A stretch of DNA of 64,000 nt from Hymenobacter sp. BT559 (GTDB taxonomy: Bacteria; Bacteroidota; Bacteroidia; Cytophagales; Hymenobacteraceae): contig NZ_JAELXV010000001.1 of the NCBI RefSeq assembly GCF_016427535.1, forward strand, positions 1,364,001 to 1,428,000. The letters are read 5' to 3'. The notes beneath the pieces are model-generated. The model had not been told where the DNA came from and ran no database searches. It worked only from the letters and a program-made list of their open reading frames with translations. The position numbers and the translations under genes are program-made. Positions 8,839-20,517 of this stretch are shown piece after piece; the first letter of the stretch is position 1, and every line of letters starts with the position of its first letter.

Positions 8839-11247
8839 CTACTTGGCCCGTAGGGCCGGGGCGGGCGGAGCCAGCGCCGCCCGCAAGGTGAGGTAGCCAA
8901 TGGTGAGCAGCATCACGAGCGCCGTGCCAGCCAGCCCGGCCCCAAACAACCAGGGCGACAACTGGATGTGCGTTTCGAACTGCCCGAGCCACTGCTGCAT
9001 GAGCCAGCCCGTGAGCGGCGCGGCTACCCCAAACGACACCAGCAGCAGCCCCACAAACTCGCCCCCGAAAGACGCCACAATCTGCCCCGGCCGTGCCCCG
9101 AATATCTTGCGAATGCCGATTTCGCGGGCCCGCCGCTGCACCAGAAAAGCCAGCAGCCCATACAGGCCCAGGCACCCGATGGCAATGGCCGTGCCCGCCG
9201 CCAGCCGCACGAGCGCCAATTGCTGCCGCTCGCGCCCGTAGAACCCAGTCAGCACGTCGTCGAGGCGCGTAGCGCTGAAGAGGTGCTGGGGGTAGTAGCG
9301 GTGCCAGATGGCGCGCACGGCGAGCGGCAGCGAGTCGCCCGCGCTCGGGGCCAGGTGCAAGGCCAGGGTTTCGTACTCGCCCCGGCTGGAGTAAAGCACG
9401 GTGGGAATAACACCCAGCTGCAAGCCGCTGTAGTGCCAGTCGCGCACCACGCCCAGAATGGGGCCGCTCGACGTTTCGGCCCCGTTTTCTAGGTGCAGGT
9501 GGTGGCCGATAACGGCGGCCGGCCCGCCCACGCCCAGCTGGCGCACGGCGGCTTCGTTGAGCAAGTAGCCGCGCACGGTGTCGCTGGCGGGCAGGTTGCG
9601 GCCGGCTACCAGCCGCAGGCCAAATAGCGGTACGTATTGGGCATCAGCCGGCAGGCGCGCCAGCAAAAAAGGCTCGCGGGAAGCTCGGTTGTCGTAGGAA
9701 AAGTAGTTGGTATTGACAGTGTTGATGGTGGGCGCATCGTAGCAGAAGCTGAGCCCCAGCACACCTGGCACCCGCCCTAGGTCGGCTGTAAACTGCTGAA
9801 AGACGGACGGCCGGAGCCAGCCAGCCGGCACTACCACCCGCCCGCTGGCCGCGAAGCCAGGGTCGGTTTTCAGCCACACGCTTAGCTGCTGAAACATCAC
9901 CAGCACGGCCAGTATGAAGCCCTGCATAAGGGCCAGCTGCGCCACCACCAGCCCTCGCCGCAGCCACAGGCCCCCGGCCGCCAGCGTGGGCGCCTGCCCC
10001 TTGAGCACCTGCGCTGGCCGAAAGCCCGCCAGCACCCGGCCGGGGTACCAGCCCGCGCCCAAGGTGAGCAGGGCCACTAGCCCAAGTAGAAAAAGCCAGG
10101 CGGCCCCGTCCAGCGGCCTCGGGATGGGCGTGTCGGTCCAGGCGCGCAGCCAGGGTAGGCCGGCGTTGGCCAGCACCAATCCGGCGCCAGCGGCTACCAG
10201 TACCAGCAGGAGGGTTTCGCCCAGAAAATGCCAGAAAATGCGCCGACTGGTGGCACCCACCGTGCGCCGCACCCCGATTTCGCGGCCCCGCCCCAGGGCC
10301 TGCGCCGTAGCCAGATTCACAAAATTGACGCCCGCCGTGAGCAGCAGCAGCGCCCCAATGCCAGTAAGCACATCTAGCGTGGCGTGGCCGACGTAGCGGC
10401 CGGGGTTGTACTGCGCCGAAAAATGCAGCTCGGTCAGCGGCAGCACCTGGTAGCGCACCTTATTTAGCGTCGTGGGCGAGTATCGGCGGTGCACGGCACC
10501 TAGGGCTTGCGCCAGCCGGGCGGGTGGGGTGCCAGGCGGCAGCAGCACCCAGCCGTGCGTTTGGGAACTCACGCCATCCCAAGTCGTGAGGGGCGTGCCC
10601 GAGTGCTGGTAGTAGCGCAGCGTGGCGTAGGAAATGAACAGCTCGTAGGGCTGGTCGGTAGCGGTCGGAATATCATCGAGCAGGCCCGTCACCTGCACGT
10701 CGAGGTAGTTATTGAGCCGCAGGCAGCGGCCCAGCGGATTGGCCGCGCCGAAGTACTTGCGGGCCAGCCGCCGCGTGAGCACCGCCGTAAAGGGGTAGCG
10801 CAGTGCCCGCTCCGCCGTGCCCACCCGCCATCGATACGCTAGAATAGAAAAGTACTGCGGCTCTACAAACGCCACCGCCTGTTCTTCAGCGTACTTGGCG
10901 CCGGGCTGCCCGGCCGTACCCAGCACCCGCACGTACTGGTTTTCCTGCCCAATGCTCATGGCCACGGTCCCTAGGTCCGGAAACTCGTGCCGCAGCGCCG
11001 GGCCTACGGGCGTCGGAATGCCCTCGTTGTAGCCAGTGCCGCCGTAGTGCTGCTCCGTCACCAGCCGGTAGGTGCGGGCGAGCTGCGGCTGGTCGGCCTC
11101 AAAGCTCTGGTGAAAGCGCACAAACCAGTATAGCAGCAGGCTGCACGCCAGCGCCAACGCCAGCCCGCCTACATTGAGGAGGGTGTAGGCCGGGTGCCGG
11201 CGCAGGGTGCGCAGCGTGTACAGCAGGTGTGGAAAGCGCGAAAGCAT
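8839..11247 (-). CDS. ABC transporter permease, MacB/FtsX family
   Basis: An 802-residue permease starting at the inner ATG before MLSRFPHLLYTLRTLRRHP, 13 bp after the ATPase stop. It has the duplicated layout common in Bacteroidota. It opens with a first transmembrane helix (ALALACSLLLYWFV) and a MacB-type periplasmic domain. A first FtsX core follows, with GREIGVRRTVGATSRRIF, then a second periplasmic domain, and finally a second FtsX core with REIGIRKIFGARPGQIV. Such permeases with a LolD/MacB-like ATPase drive export or release of lipoproteins, peptides or antimicrobials; the substrate is unknown. No membrane fusion protein gene is adjacent. Confidence 0.88.
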   Translation of the reverse strand: MLSRFPHLLYTLRTLRRHPAYTLLNVGGLALALACSLLLYWFVRFHQSFEADQPQLARTYRLVTEQHYGGTGYNEGIPTPVGPALRHEFPDLGTVAMSIGQENQYVRVLGTAGQPGAKYAEEQAVAFVEPQYFSILAYRWRVGTAERALRYPFTAVLTRRLARKYFGAANPLGRCLRLNNYLDVQVTGLLDDIPTATDQPYELFISYATLRYYQHSGTPLTTWDGVSSQTHGWVLLPPGTPPARLAQALGAVHRRYSPTTLNKVRYQVLPLTELHFSAQYNPGRYVGHATLDVLTGIGALLLLTAGVNFVNLATAQALGRGREIGVRRTVGATSRRIFWHFLGETLLLVLVAAGAGLVLANAGLPWLRAWTDTPIPRPLDGAAWLFLLGLVALLTLGAGWYPGRVLAGFRPAQVLKGQAPTLAAGGLWLRRGLVVAQLALMQGFILAVLVMFQQLSVWLKTDPGFAASGRVVVPAGWLRPSVFQQFTADLGRVPGVLGLSFCYDAPTINTVNTNYFSYDNRASREPFLLARLPADAQYVPLFGLRLVAGRNLPASDTVRGYLLNEAAVRQLGVGGPAAVIGHHLHLENGAETSSGPILGVVRDWHYSGLQLGVIPTVLYSSRGEYETLALHLAPSAGDSLPLAVRAIWHRYYPQHLFSATRLDDVLTGFYGRERQQLALVRLAAGTAIAIGCLGLYGLLAFLVQRRAREIGIRKIFGARPGQIVASFGGEFVGLLLVSFGVAAPLTGWLMQQWLGQFETHIQLSPWLFGAGLAGTALVMLLTIGYLTLRAALAPPAPALRAK

Positions 11248-11260
11248 AAGGCAACGGCGA

Positions 11261-12016
11261 CTAGTGCGTGGTGAGCAGCACCTGCCCATCGTGCAGCCGC
11301 ACGGTACGGTGCGCGTACAGCGCATCGGGCTCCGAGTGGGTCACCATGATGACGGTCATGCCCGCCTCGTTGAGGTCGGTGAGCAGGCGCATCACGGCCT
11401 CGCCATTGGCCGAGTCGAGATTGCCAGTGGGCTCATCGGCCAGCAGCAACCTAGGCTCGCTCACTACTGCCCGTGCAATGGCCGCCCGCTGCTGCTGCCC
11501 GCCCGATAGTTGCCCCGGCCGGTGCTGTTCGCGGTGCCGCAGTTGCAAACGCTCTAGCGCGGCCTCCACGCGCTGCCGCCGCTCTGCGGCGGGCACGCGG
11601 GCGTACACGAGCGGCAGCTCCACATTCTGGTACACCGTGAGCTCGTCGATGAGGTTAAACTCTTGAAAAACAAAGCCGATGCGCGGTTGCCGGAACAAGT
11701 CGCGCTGGCGCTCGCTGAAGCGCGTGACGTCGGTGCCGTCGAACAGGTAGCGCCCACCATCCACGGTGTCGAGCAGTCCTAGCACGTTGAGCAGCGTCGA
11801 TTTGCCGCAGCCACTCGGCCCCATGATGGCCACAAAATCGCCGGCCGCCACCTGCAAGCTCACATCTTGCAGGGCCGGCGTTTCGACGCCGCCGGCCAGC
11901 CAGCCGCTGGGGCGGTACACCTTCTGTACATTGTGCAGCTCGAGCAAGGGCCTAGGATGGGGGAGGGGAGAAATTACAAAGAAAGCGGCGCGCCCGAGGC
12001 TTTTGGTGCGGCGCAC
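11261..12016 (-). CDS. ABC transporter ATP-binding protein (MacB/LolD type)
   Basis: A 251-residue ATPase with Walker A GPSGCGKST, Q-loop FQEFNLIDEL, signature LSGGQQQRAAIARA, Walker B LLLADEPTGNLDS and the H-loop VTHSEPD. The LDSANGE segment after Walker B is typical of the MacB/LolD/FtsE group. It pairs with the FtsX-type permease directly downstream. The start is uncertain: the GTG used here adds about 23 residues rich in Pro and Arg; a TTG at 11947, just before LLELHNVQKVYRP, is a plausible true start. Confidence 0.9.
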   Translation of the reverse strand: MRRTKSLGRAAFFVISPLPHPRPLLELHNVQKVYRPSGWLAGGVETPALQDVSLQVAAGDFVAIMGPSGCGKSTLLNVLGLLDTVDGGRYLFDGTDVTRFSERQRDLFRQPRIGFVFQEFNLIDELTVYQNVELPLVYARVPAAERRQRVEAALERLQLRHREQHRPGQLSGGQQQRAAIARAVVSEPRLLLADEPTGNLDSANGEAVMRLLTDLNEAGMTVIMVTHSEPDALYAHRTVRLHDGQVLLTTH

Positions 12017-12076
12017 CTCCGATGAGCTCCGCCACTACCGCAGCGCCGGGCGAGCCGCCCTAGGCTATCTTCCCCT

Positions 12077-12895
12077 ATGAAGCCTCAAGAAATCGAGCCG
12101 CCGGAAGAGTTGCGGAATGCCATTAAGTGCTTCTGGCACACTACGCTGGACTTCGGCGCGCAGCCTTCCGATTTTGAGGTGCTGCCGGACGGCTACGCCG
12201 AAATTATCTTTCATTTTGGCCCCACGTGCAGCATTGCCACCCCCGAAGGTTGGCAGCCGTTGCCTTCCCCTTTCTTGATGGGACTGCTCAACCAGCCGGC
12301 ACGGCTGCAATCCACCAACCGCCTGGAGGTCATTGGGGTTCGCTGCTATCCCTGGACTGTATTCGAGCTGCTGGGCCTGGCGGCGGGCAAAGGTGATGTG
12401 CGGGTCTTCGAGCATCCCATTGCCCAGTTGCAAGCCCCGTTGCAGCAAGCCATTCAGGCTGGCAACGTGGCCGACGCGCTAACCCAGGTGAGCCAGTATT
12501 TCCTGGCCGCTCGCTCGCGGCTGGCTAGCGACAGCACGCTCGGCAAAGCGGGCCGCGCGATGCGGGCTGCCCACGGCACCCTGCTGGTGAGCCAGGTAGC
12601 GGCGGCCGCGCACGCCACCGTGCGCACCCTAGAGCGAAAATTCAAGCACGCGGCGGGCCACACTGTAAAAGATGTGTCGGGCCTGATACGCTTTGAGCAG
12701 GTGCGCAACCACTTGTGGCTGACGCCCACGGCCAACTTGGCCGGCTTGGCGCAGGAGTTGGGCTACGTGGACCAGGCCCACCTCAGCCGGGAGTTTAAGC
12801 GCTACAGCGGCACCACGCCCGCCGCCTTCGCGCGCCAAGCGCAGCGCGGGCGCCAGGCGCTGCGCACCGATTTTGTCGCGTTTGTACAAGCCTAG
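12077..12895 (+). CDS. AraC family transcriptional regulator
   Basis: A 272-residue regulator. The N-terminal half (LPDGYAEIIFHFGP and following) matches the small DUF6597-type domain found in many Bacteroidota AraC proteins. The C-terminal half has two helix-turn-helix units; the second contains LAQELGYVDQAHLSREFKRY, the standard AraC recognition region. It is transcribed with, and only 27 bp before, an FAD-dependent monooxygenase gene, which is its most likely target. The ABC transporter operon on the other side is divergent and could also be controlled from the shared 60-bp gap. Confidence 0.85.
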   Translation: MKPQEIEPPEELRNAIKCFWHTTLDFGAQPSDFEVLPDGYAEIIFHFGPTCSIATPEGWQPLPSPFLMGLLNQPARLQSTNRLEVIGVRCYPWTVFELLGLAAGKGDVRVFEHPIAQLQAPLQQAIQAGNVADALTQVSQYFLAARSRLASDSTLGKAGRAMRAAHGTLLVSQVAAAAHATVRTLERKFKHAAGHTVKDVSGLIRFEQVRNHLWLTPTANLAGLAQELGYVDQAHLSREFKRYSGTTPAAFARQAQRGRQALRTDFVAFVQA

Positions 12896-12922
12896 GGCAA
12901 GTGGTCGCCGGAATTTTGTGGC

Positions 12923-14545
12923 ATGAAAACTATTTCTGAAAGCGCTAATGCCGCCCCAAATCAGGCTATTTACGATGTCATTATTGCCGGTGCGGGGCCG
13001 GTCGGGTTATTTCTAGCTAGCGAGCTGGCTCTGGCCAACTGCACCGTACTGGTGCTGGAGAAGGCCGAGCATCCGCACTCGCCCCTGAAGCAGATGCCGT
13101 TTGGGATGCGCGGGCTCAATGCCCAGTCGGTAGAGGCGCTGTACCGCCGCGGCCTATTGAACGAGCTAGAAGCGCATAAGCGCCTTAAAATGCCGCCCTT
13201 CGCCGCTACCGACAAGTCGGGGGCCAAGCCCCAGGTGGGCGGCCATTTCGCCGGCATCACGTTTACCAGTAGCACCATCGACGCCTCTCAGTGGCCGTAT
13301 CGCCTGCCCAGTTCGACTGCTGTGCAGCTGCTTTCGGAACTAGAGGAACTGGAAACGGTACTGGCACGCCGCGCCACCGCCCTAGGTGTCACCATTGCGC
13401 GCGGGTTAGCCATCACGGACTTGCAGCAAACCGCAGACGGGGTAACGGTGCAAGCGGGCGGCCAGTCTTTTGCTGGCCAGTGGCTCGTGGGCAGCGATGG
13501 CGGCCGGAGCGCCGTGCGCAAGCTAGCCGGGTTTGACTTTGCTGGCACCGAGCCCGAGTTTACCGGCTACTCAGCCCAGGTCGACTTAGTGGACCCCGAA
13601 AAGCTCAAGTTAGGCCGCCACGTCACGGCCACCGGCATGTACATGCAGTCGCAGCCCGGCTACCTGATTCTACAGGACTTCGATGGCGGCGCCTTCCGAA
13701 AATCCGGCCAGCCCGCTACCCTCGACCATCTGCAAGCGTTGCTGCGCCGCATCTCGGGTACTGATGTGACCATCAGTGCCCTGCACCTCGCCACTACCTG
13801 GACCGACCGGGCCCGGCAGGCCACCACCTACCGCCGCGGCCGGGTGCTGCTGGCTGGCGATGCCGCGCACATCCATTCGCCGCTGGGCGGCCAAGGGCTG
13901 AACCTAGGGCTGGGCGATGCCCTGAACCTGGGGTGGAAGCTCGCCGCCACCATCCAAGGGCAAGCGCCAGAAGGCCTGTTGGATAGCTATTATGCGGAGC
14001 GTTACCCCCTAGGGGCCCAGGTGCTGGACTGGTCGCGCGCCCAAGTGGCCCTCATGAAACCAGACCCAGCTGCCCGCGCGGCGCACGCCATCATCCGCGA
14101 CCTGATGGCTACGCACGATGGGGCTGCCTACTTTGCCGGCCGCGTGTGGGGAATGACCACGCACTATGACCTAGGGGGCAGCCATCCGCTAGTTGGCCAC
14201 AGCGTGCCCAACTTCGAGCTGAAAGATGGCCCAACGATAGGCGAGCTCCTACGCACCGGCCACGGAATACTGCTTGATTTCGAGGATAATGCGGCCTTGA
14301 AAACGCTGGCTAGCGACTACGGCGACCGCTTGCAATACGTCTCGAGCCGAGCCAAAGACCAGCTAGGCCTGCGCGCCGCCTTGATACGTCCCGACGGGTT
14401 CGTAGCCTGGGTGGCAGAAGGCGACCTAGATAGCAGAGAGCTTCGGCAGGCGGCCGACCACTGGTTTAGGAGTAATACTGCTCGCGGTGCCACAAGCCTG
14501 TATCGGCCTGCAAAAGAAAGCCTGAGGCAAGATATGGCTACCTAG
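12923..14545 (+). CDS. FAD-dependent aromatic monooxygenase (PheA/TfdB-like)
   Basis: A 540-residue flavoprotein of the FAD_binding_3 family. Motifs seen are the Rossmann DVIIAGAGPVGLFLASELA at the N terminus, the DG motif GSDGGRSAVRKLAGF, and GDAAHIHSPLGGQGLNLG around residue 312, which binds the FAD pyrophosphate. The C-terminal 120 residues correspond to the thioredoxin-like domain of phenol and rifampicin hydroxylases. The family hydroxylates aromatic compounds with NAD(P)H and oxygen, and some members inactivate rifamycins or tetracyclines. The substrate cannot be told from sequence alone. The preceding AraC gene suggests inducible expression. Confidence 0.87.
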   Translation: MKTISESANAAPNQAIYDVIIAGAGPVGLFLASELALANCTVLVLEKAEHPHSPLKQMPFGMRGLNAQSVEALYRRGLLNELEAHKRLKMPPFAATDKSGAKPQVGGHFAGITFTSSTIDASQWPYRLPSSTAVQLLSELEELETVLARRATALGVTIARGLAITDLQQTADGVTVQAGGQSFAGQWLVGSDGGRSAVRKLAGFDFAGTEPEFTGYSAQVDLVDPEKLKLGRHVTATGMYMQSQPGYLILQDFDGGAFRKSGQPATLDHLQALLRRISGTDVTISALHLATTWTDRARQATTYRRGRVLLAGDAAHIHSPLGGQGLNLGLGDALNLGWKLAATIQGQAPEGLLDSYYAERYPLGAQVLDWSRAQVALMKPDPAARAAHAIIRDLMATHDGAAYFAGRVWGMTTHYDLGGSHPLVGHSVPNFELKDGPTIGELLRTGHGILLDFEDNAALKTLASDYGDRLQYVSSRAKDQLGLRAALIRPDGFVAWVAEGDLDSRELRQAADHWFRSNTARGATSLYRPAKESLRQDMAT

Positions 14546-14597
14546 GGCTCTATTTAATCGAGTGCAGGTTGCTCATCGAGCCCGCTTGCCCGAAGAT

Positions 14598-14939
14598 TTA
14601 TTGGGTTACTCGCCGTAGGATATAGCGTGTGCCCGGCCCCTGCTCAAACTGGTAGGGGACAATGGAAATGACCTGCCACCCGCAGGTAGCCAAGTAGTTC
14701 AGGGCATCTACTTCGTAAGAGCAGCTGTTCACTTGCGCGGCTTCCATGAGCTGGCCCGAGATGTAGCGATTGCCGACCACTAGCTTAATAGCCGCTTTGC
14801 CGTCGGCTTGCCCGACTGCATTCACAATGCAATACTGCTCGGTAGCGGTGGCTGGCGCGGTAGCCTTAGCTGCCGCTGGCGTAGCATAGCCTGGCGAGGC
14901 CAATAAAAGCAATAGGCTGAAAGTGAAATACTTGAACAT
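14598..14939 (-). CDS. Small secreted protein with DUF4177-like C-terminal region
   Basis: A 113-residue protein with signal peptide (cleavage near GYATPA) and a short Ala/Thr/Pro linker. The C-terminal part, with LNYLATCGWQVISIVP followed by TRYILRR, follows the pattern of DUF4177-type small domains, in which a helix and GW(E/Q)(L/V) strand precede a YILKR strand. The function is unknown. It contains three cysteines that could form a disulfide in the periplasm. It stands alone, convergent with the monooxygenase gene. Confidence 0.6.
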   Translation of the reverse strand: MFKYFTFSLLLLLASPGYATPAAAKATAPATATEQYCIVNAVGQADGKAAIKLVVGNRYISGQLMEAAQVNSCSYEVDALNYLATCGWQVISIVPYQFEQGPGTRYILRRVTQ

Positions 14940-15102
14940 GAAAAAAGAAGGGTGTGAGATAGGTATAAGGACTACTTGACCTGCAAAGTGGCAATTACTA
15001 AGCCAGTCTGACCCGTAGATAGGCGATAATGACGGCGCTGGGCCACCGGGCGTCCCCGTTGGCGGGGCTATTTTTGAGTGTGAAACTGCCCCGCACTACT
15101 TA
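14940..15102. other. Intergenic region upstream of the response regulator gene
   Basis: There are 163 bases without a gene. A GC-rich hairpin CCCCGttggCGGGG at 15053-15066 is followed by CTATTTTT, terminator-like in the plus direction and about 40 bp before the regulator start. It could attenuate read-through into the two-component operon. No clear promoter was seen. Confidence 0.35.
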
Positions 15103-16464
15103 ATGGCGAGCGCCCCGCTACTATTCAAAGCCACTATTCTGGTAGTCGACGACGACCCCGACGTGCTGCTGGCGCTGGCCCTGCTGCTACGCCCGCTCGC
15201 CGGCCGCGTGCTCACCGAAAAGAATCCTGAGCGCCTGCCCACCCTGCTGCGCCAAGAGCGCCCCGACCTGGTGCTGCTCGACATGAACTACCAGAGCGCC
15301 GCCAACACCGGCAACGAAGGTTTCTACTGGCTGGCCCATCTCAGAAAGCTGGCACCCACCCAGGCCGTAGTGCTCATGACGGCCTACGGCGACATCGACC
15401 TGGCCGTGCGCGCGCTCAAGGACGGCGCCGCTGACTTCGTGGTAAAGCCCTGGCGCAACGATAAACTCGTGGCCACGCTCACTGAGGCCCTAGGTCGCGC
15501 CAGCGGCGCAGCGCCCGCCTCAGCCCCGCCGGCTAACCAGGCGGACACCGCCCTAATCGGGGACTCGGACGCCATGCAGGCCGTGCGCTACAAGCTGGAG
15601 AAAATTGCCCCGACCGATGCCAACGTGCTCATTATGGGCGAAAACGGCACCGGTAAAGACGTGGTGGCCCGGTTGCTGCACCAGCTTTCGCCGCGGGTAG
15701 CGGGCCCGTTCGTGGCCGTAGACCTAGGAACCATTACCGACAGCTTGTTTGAGTCGGAGCTGTTTGGGCACCTAAAGGGCGCCTTCACCGATGCCCGCCA
15801 GGACCGGGCCGGCCGTTTCGAGGCCGCGCAGGGCGGCACGCTCTTTTTGGATGAAATCGGCAACCTGCCCTTGCCTCAGCAAGTGAAGCTGTTGGCCGTG
15901 CTGCAAAACCGCCAGGTGGTGCGCCTAGGTAGCAATACGCCGCTGCCCATCGACGTGCGCGTGCTCTCGGCCACCAACGCCCCGCTCTACCAGCTGGCGG
16001 CCGAGGACCGGTTTCGCAAGGACTTGATTTACCGTCTGAATACTATTGAAATAACGTTGCCACCCCTGCGCGAGCGGGGTGATGACGTGCTGCTGCTGGC
16101 CCGCCACTTTACGGCGCAGTACGCCGCCAAGTACCACAAGCATGACCTAGGGCTGGCCGACTCTGCCTTGGCGCGACTGCGGGCGCACGCCTTCCCCGGC
16201 AATGTGCGCGAGCTGCAACACACCATCGAGCGGGCCGTGATTATGGCCGAGGGCAGCCTACTGCACGATACTGACCTACTGTTTTCGCCGCTCGAAGCAG
16301 CACCCCCCGCGGCGCTCGCCCCCTCGCTGCGGCTCGATGAGCTAGAGAAGTCGGCCATTCAGCGCGTTATTGATAAGCATCAGGGCAATATCTCGCAGGC
16401 TGCCCGCGAGCTGGGCATCACGCGCATGGCCCTGTACCGGCGGCTGGGCAAGCATAATTTGTAG
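15103..16464 (+). CDS. Sigma-54-dependent response regulator, NtrC family
   Basis: A 453-residue regulator with three domains. The receiver domain (about 10-130) has acidic residues DDD at 16-18 and phosphoacceptor Asp60 in LLDMNY. The AAA+ domain has Walker A GENGTGKD near 179, the sigma-54 contact loop GAFTDA near 226, and Walker B GTLFLDEIGNLP. The Fis-type helix-turn-helix at the end has NISQAARELGITRMALYRRL. The intact GAFTDA loop predicts activation of sigma-54 promoters. The kinase gene starts 4 bp after the stop. Targets are unknown; in this phylum such pairs often control envelope and efflux functions. Confidence 0.93.
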   Translation: MASAPLLFKATILVVDDDPDVLLALALLLRPLAGRVLTEKNPERLPTLLRQERPDLVLLDMNYQSAANTGNEGFYWLAHLRKLAPTQAVVLMTAYGDIDLAVRALKDGAADFVVKPWRNDKLVATLTEALGRASGAAPASAPPANQADTALIGDSDAMQAVRYKLEKIAPTDANVLIMGENGTGKDVVARLLHQLSPRVAGPFVAVDLGTITDSLFESELFGHLKGAFTDARQDRAGRFEAAQGGTLFLDEIGNLPLPQQVKLLAVLQNRQVVRLGSNTPLPIDVRVLSATNAPLYQLAAEDRFRKDLIYRLNTIEITLPPLRERGDDVLLLARHFTAQYAAKYHKHDLGLADSALARLRAHAFPGNVRELQHTIERAVIMAEGSLLHDTDLLFSPLEAAPPAALAPSLRLDELEKSAIQRVIDKHQGNISQAARELGITRMALYRRLGKHNL

Positions 16465-16468
16465 CGCC

Positions 16469-17848
16469 GTGCGGTATTCCTACCCCTTCGCGCTGCTAGT
16501 ACGCACCGGCCTGCTGCTGCTCATGCTGGTGGGCGTGGCCGCCGCGCTGGTCAGTAGCCAGCCCATCTACTGGGTGCCGGGGCTACTGCTCACAACTGGG
16601 CTGCTGGCCGAGCTGGTGCACTATCTCAACCGCAGCAATCGCGACCTGGCCGACTTCCTGGCCGGCCTGCGCTACGAAGATTATGCGCTCACCTTCGGCA
16701 CCAAGGGGGCCCCCGCCACGGTGGGCCAGCTGCGGGCGGCCTTCAATCAGATAAATCGGAGCTTCAAGCATTTGTCGCGCCAGAAGGAAGCGCAGCACGT
16801 GTACCTGCAAAAGGTGCTGGGACTGGTTAATACCGGCATTCTGTCGTTTTACGACCCGCACGCCCCGGCCACCGAACTAGAGTGCGCCGGCCCGGCCGTG
16901 CCCGGTGAGGTGCGCTGGCTCAACGAGTCGCTGAAGCGGCTGCTGGGTGTGCCGTATCTCAAGAATATCCAGGCGCTGCAAAAGCGCGACGCTGCCCTCT
17001 ACGAGGTACTGCTAGCCCTCAAGCCCGGCGATAGCCGCACCGTGCGCCTGCACCAGCAGCCGGTGTTGCTCTCGGCCACGGCCTTCAGCGATGAGTACGG
17101 CCGCACGGTGCTAGTAGCATTCCAGCCGGTAGGCGAGGTGCTCGAAGAAACTGAGGCGCAGGCCTACCAAAAGCTGCTGCGGGTGCTCACTCACGAACTC
17201 ATGAACTCGGTGGCGCCCATCGCCTCGCTGGCCAATACCCTACACCAGCAGTGGGAGGCCGCCTCGGCCGGCACCGCCCCGCTGCCCGCCTCCGTAGCCG
17301 ACCTAGGCCGCGGCGTGGCCGTCATTCGGCGGCGCAGCGAGGGGCTGCTGCACTTCACCCAGACCTACCGCCAGCTCAGTAAGCTCTCAGCGACCACCTT
17401 CCAGCCGGTGGCGGTGTGGGCACTGTTTGAGCACGTGGTGGGGCTGCTGGAGCCCACCTTCGAGCAGCGCGGCATCGACCCCGACATCGTGCTGGCCGAC
17501 ACCGACCTGCACATCATGGCCGATGCTACGCTGGTTGAGCAGGTGCTCATCAACCTTGTAACCAATGCCCTAGAGGCTATGCAGCACCAGTCGGCGCCGC
17601 AGCTGCGGCTGGCTGCTTATCTCCAGGAGCCGCACCGCGTAGTGCTCGAAGTAACCGACAACGGCACTGGCATCGACGCCCCGCTGCTCGATGAAATTTT
17701 TGTGCCCTTCTTCACCACCAAGAAAACCGGCAGCGGCATCGGCCTGAGCTTGTCGCGCCAGATTATGCAGCTGCACCGCGGCAGCATCCAAGTCCAGTCG
17801 GAGGCAGGCCGCGGCAGCCAGTTTCAGCTGCTTTTCCCAAAAGTGTAG
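16469..17848 (+). CDS. Sensor histidine kinase (NtrB/AtoS-like)
   Basis: A 459-residue kinase. The GTG at 16469, 4 bp after the regulator stop, was chosen because it opens directly before a hydrophobic segment (LLVRTGLLLLMLVGVAAALV); longer readings overlap the regulator gene. Two membrane helices lie near the N terminus with almost no periplasmic loop, so it probably senses an internal or membrane signal. The H box is LTHELMNSVAPIASL. The ATPase domain shows NLVTNALEAM, DNGTGID, and FFTTKKTGSGIGLSLSRQIM. It is the cognate kinase of the upstream NtrC-type regulator. Confidence 0.9.
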   Translation: MRYSYPFALLVRTGLLLLMLVGVAAALVSSQPIYWVPGLLLTTGLLAELVHYLNRSNRDLADFLAGLRYEDYALTFGTKGAPATVGQLRAAFNQINRSFKHLSRQKEAQHVYLQKVLGLVNTGILSFYDPHAPATELECAGPAVPGEVRWLNESLKRLLGVPYLKNIQALQKRDAALYEVLLALKPGDSRTVRLHQQPVLLSATAFSDEYGRTVLVAFQPVGEVLEETEAQAYQKLLRVLTHELMNSVAPIASLANTLHQQWEAASAGTAPLPASVADLGRGVAVIRRRSEGLLHFTQTYRQLSKLSATTFQPVAVWALFEHVVGLLEPTFEQRGIDPDIVLADTDLHIMADATLVEQVLINLVTNALEAMQHQSAPQLRLAAYLQEPHRVVLEVTDNGTGIDAPLLDEIFVPFFTTKKTGSGIGLSLSRQIMQLHRGSIQVQSEAGRGSQFQLLFPKV

Positions 17849-17859
17849 CCAGCAAGCAG

Positions 17860-18015
17860 CTCGGACTTTCAGTCCGAGCGCAGCGAGCTAAGAGCTTATC
17901 TAGATAGGTGTATAAATTGTTGTCATGCAGCGCGTAGCGCAGCATCTCGCTTGCTTCGTTGCTAACGCCAGAAATTACTGCACCACGTGAGATGCTGCGC
18001 TACGCGCTGCATGAC
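17860..18015. repeat. Two adjacent inverted-repeat elements (families 1 and 2)
   Basis: A family-1 hairpin CTCGGACT TTC AGTCCGAG occupies 17860-17878. It is followed by a family-2 element whose 27-base arms (17922-17948 and 17989-18015) are perfect inverted copies beginning GTCATGCAGCGCGTAGC. Related family-2 elements are at 41035-41115 and 59134-59216. The pair fills most of the gap between the histidine kinase and the GH97 gene and could end kinase transcription. Confidence 0.85.
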
Positions 18016-18042
18016 GACCTATTCGGATAGGATAGATTCTAA

Positions 18043-20253
<2,211 letters not shown>

Positions 20254-20277
20254 TTGGCCCTAGGGTCGGTTTATAAA

Positions 20278-20312
20278 AGAGCGTCGGGCTGGGTGGCCCG
20301 GCGCTCTTTTTT
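20278..20312 (+). terminator. Terminator after the GH97 gene
   Basis: A GC-rich hairpin (GAGCGTCGGGC, loop TGGGTG, GCCCGGCGCTC) is followed by a run of T. It begins about 25 bp after the GH97 stop. Confidence 0.85.
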
Positions 20313-20328
20313 TGTAAGTAGCGTGGCG

Positions 20329-20451
20329 CCTCACCCCTCAGCCCCCTCTCCGAAAAGGAGAGGGGGAGCCGAACGCAAAGCAGTCGTAAGCAAATGCAGG
20401 TAGTTGTCAGGCTCCCCCTCTCTTTTTCGGAGAGGGGGCTGAGGGGTGAGG
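20329..20451. repeat. Large inverted repeat, family 3 (CCTCACCCCTCAGCCCCCTC type)
   Basis: The 42-base arms 20329-20370 and 20410-20451 are inverted copies with one mismatch, and each arm itself contains a hairpin of the CCCTCTCC...GGAGAGGG type. A related perfect hairpin is at 27591-27650. The element sits between the GH97 terminator and the DUF4112 gene. Confidence 0.88.
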
Positions 20452-20517
20452 TTCCCACGTTAGAGCGTCCGTCCCTCGCCGCGGGGCGTATACAAGCCAG
20501 TTCTCTACCTCCCGACC

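Noticed and set aside
16370..16468. Upstream start for the histidine kinase
   Set aside because: It lies within the response regulator's helix-turn-helix coding region; the GTG at 16469 fits normal operon spacing.
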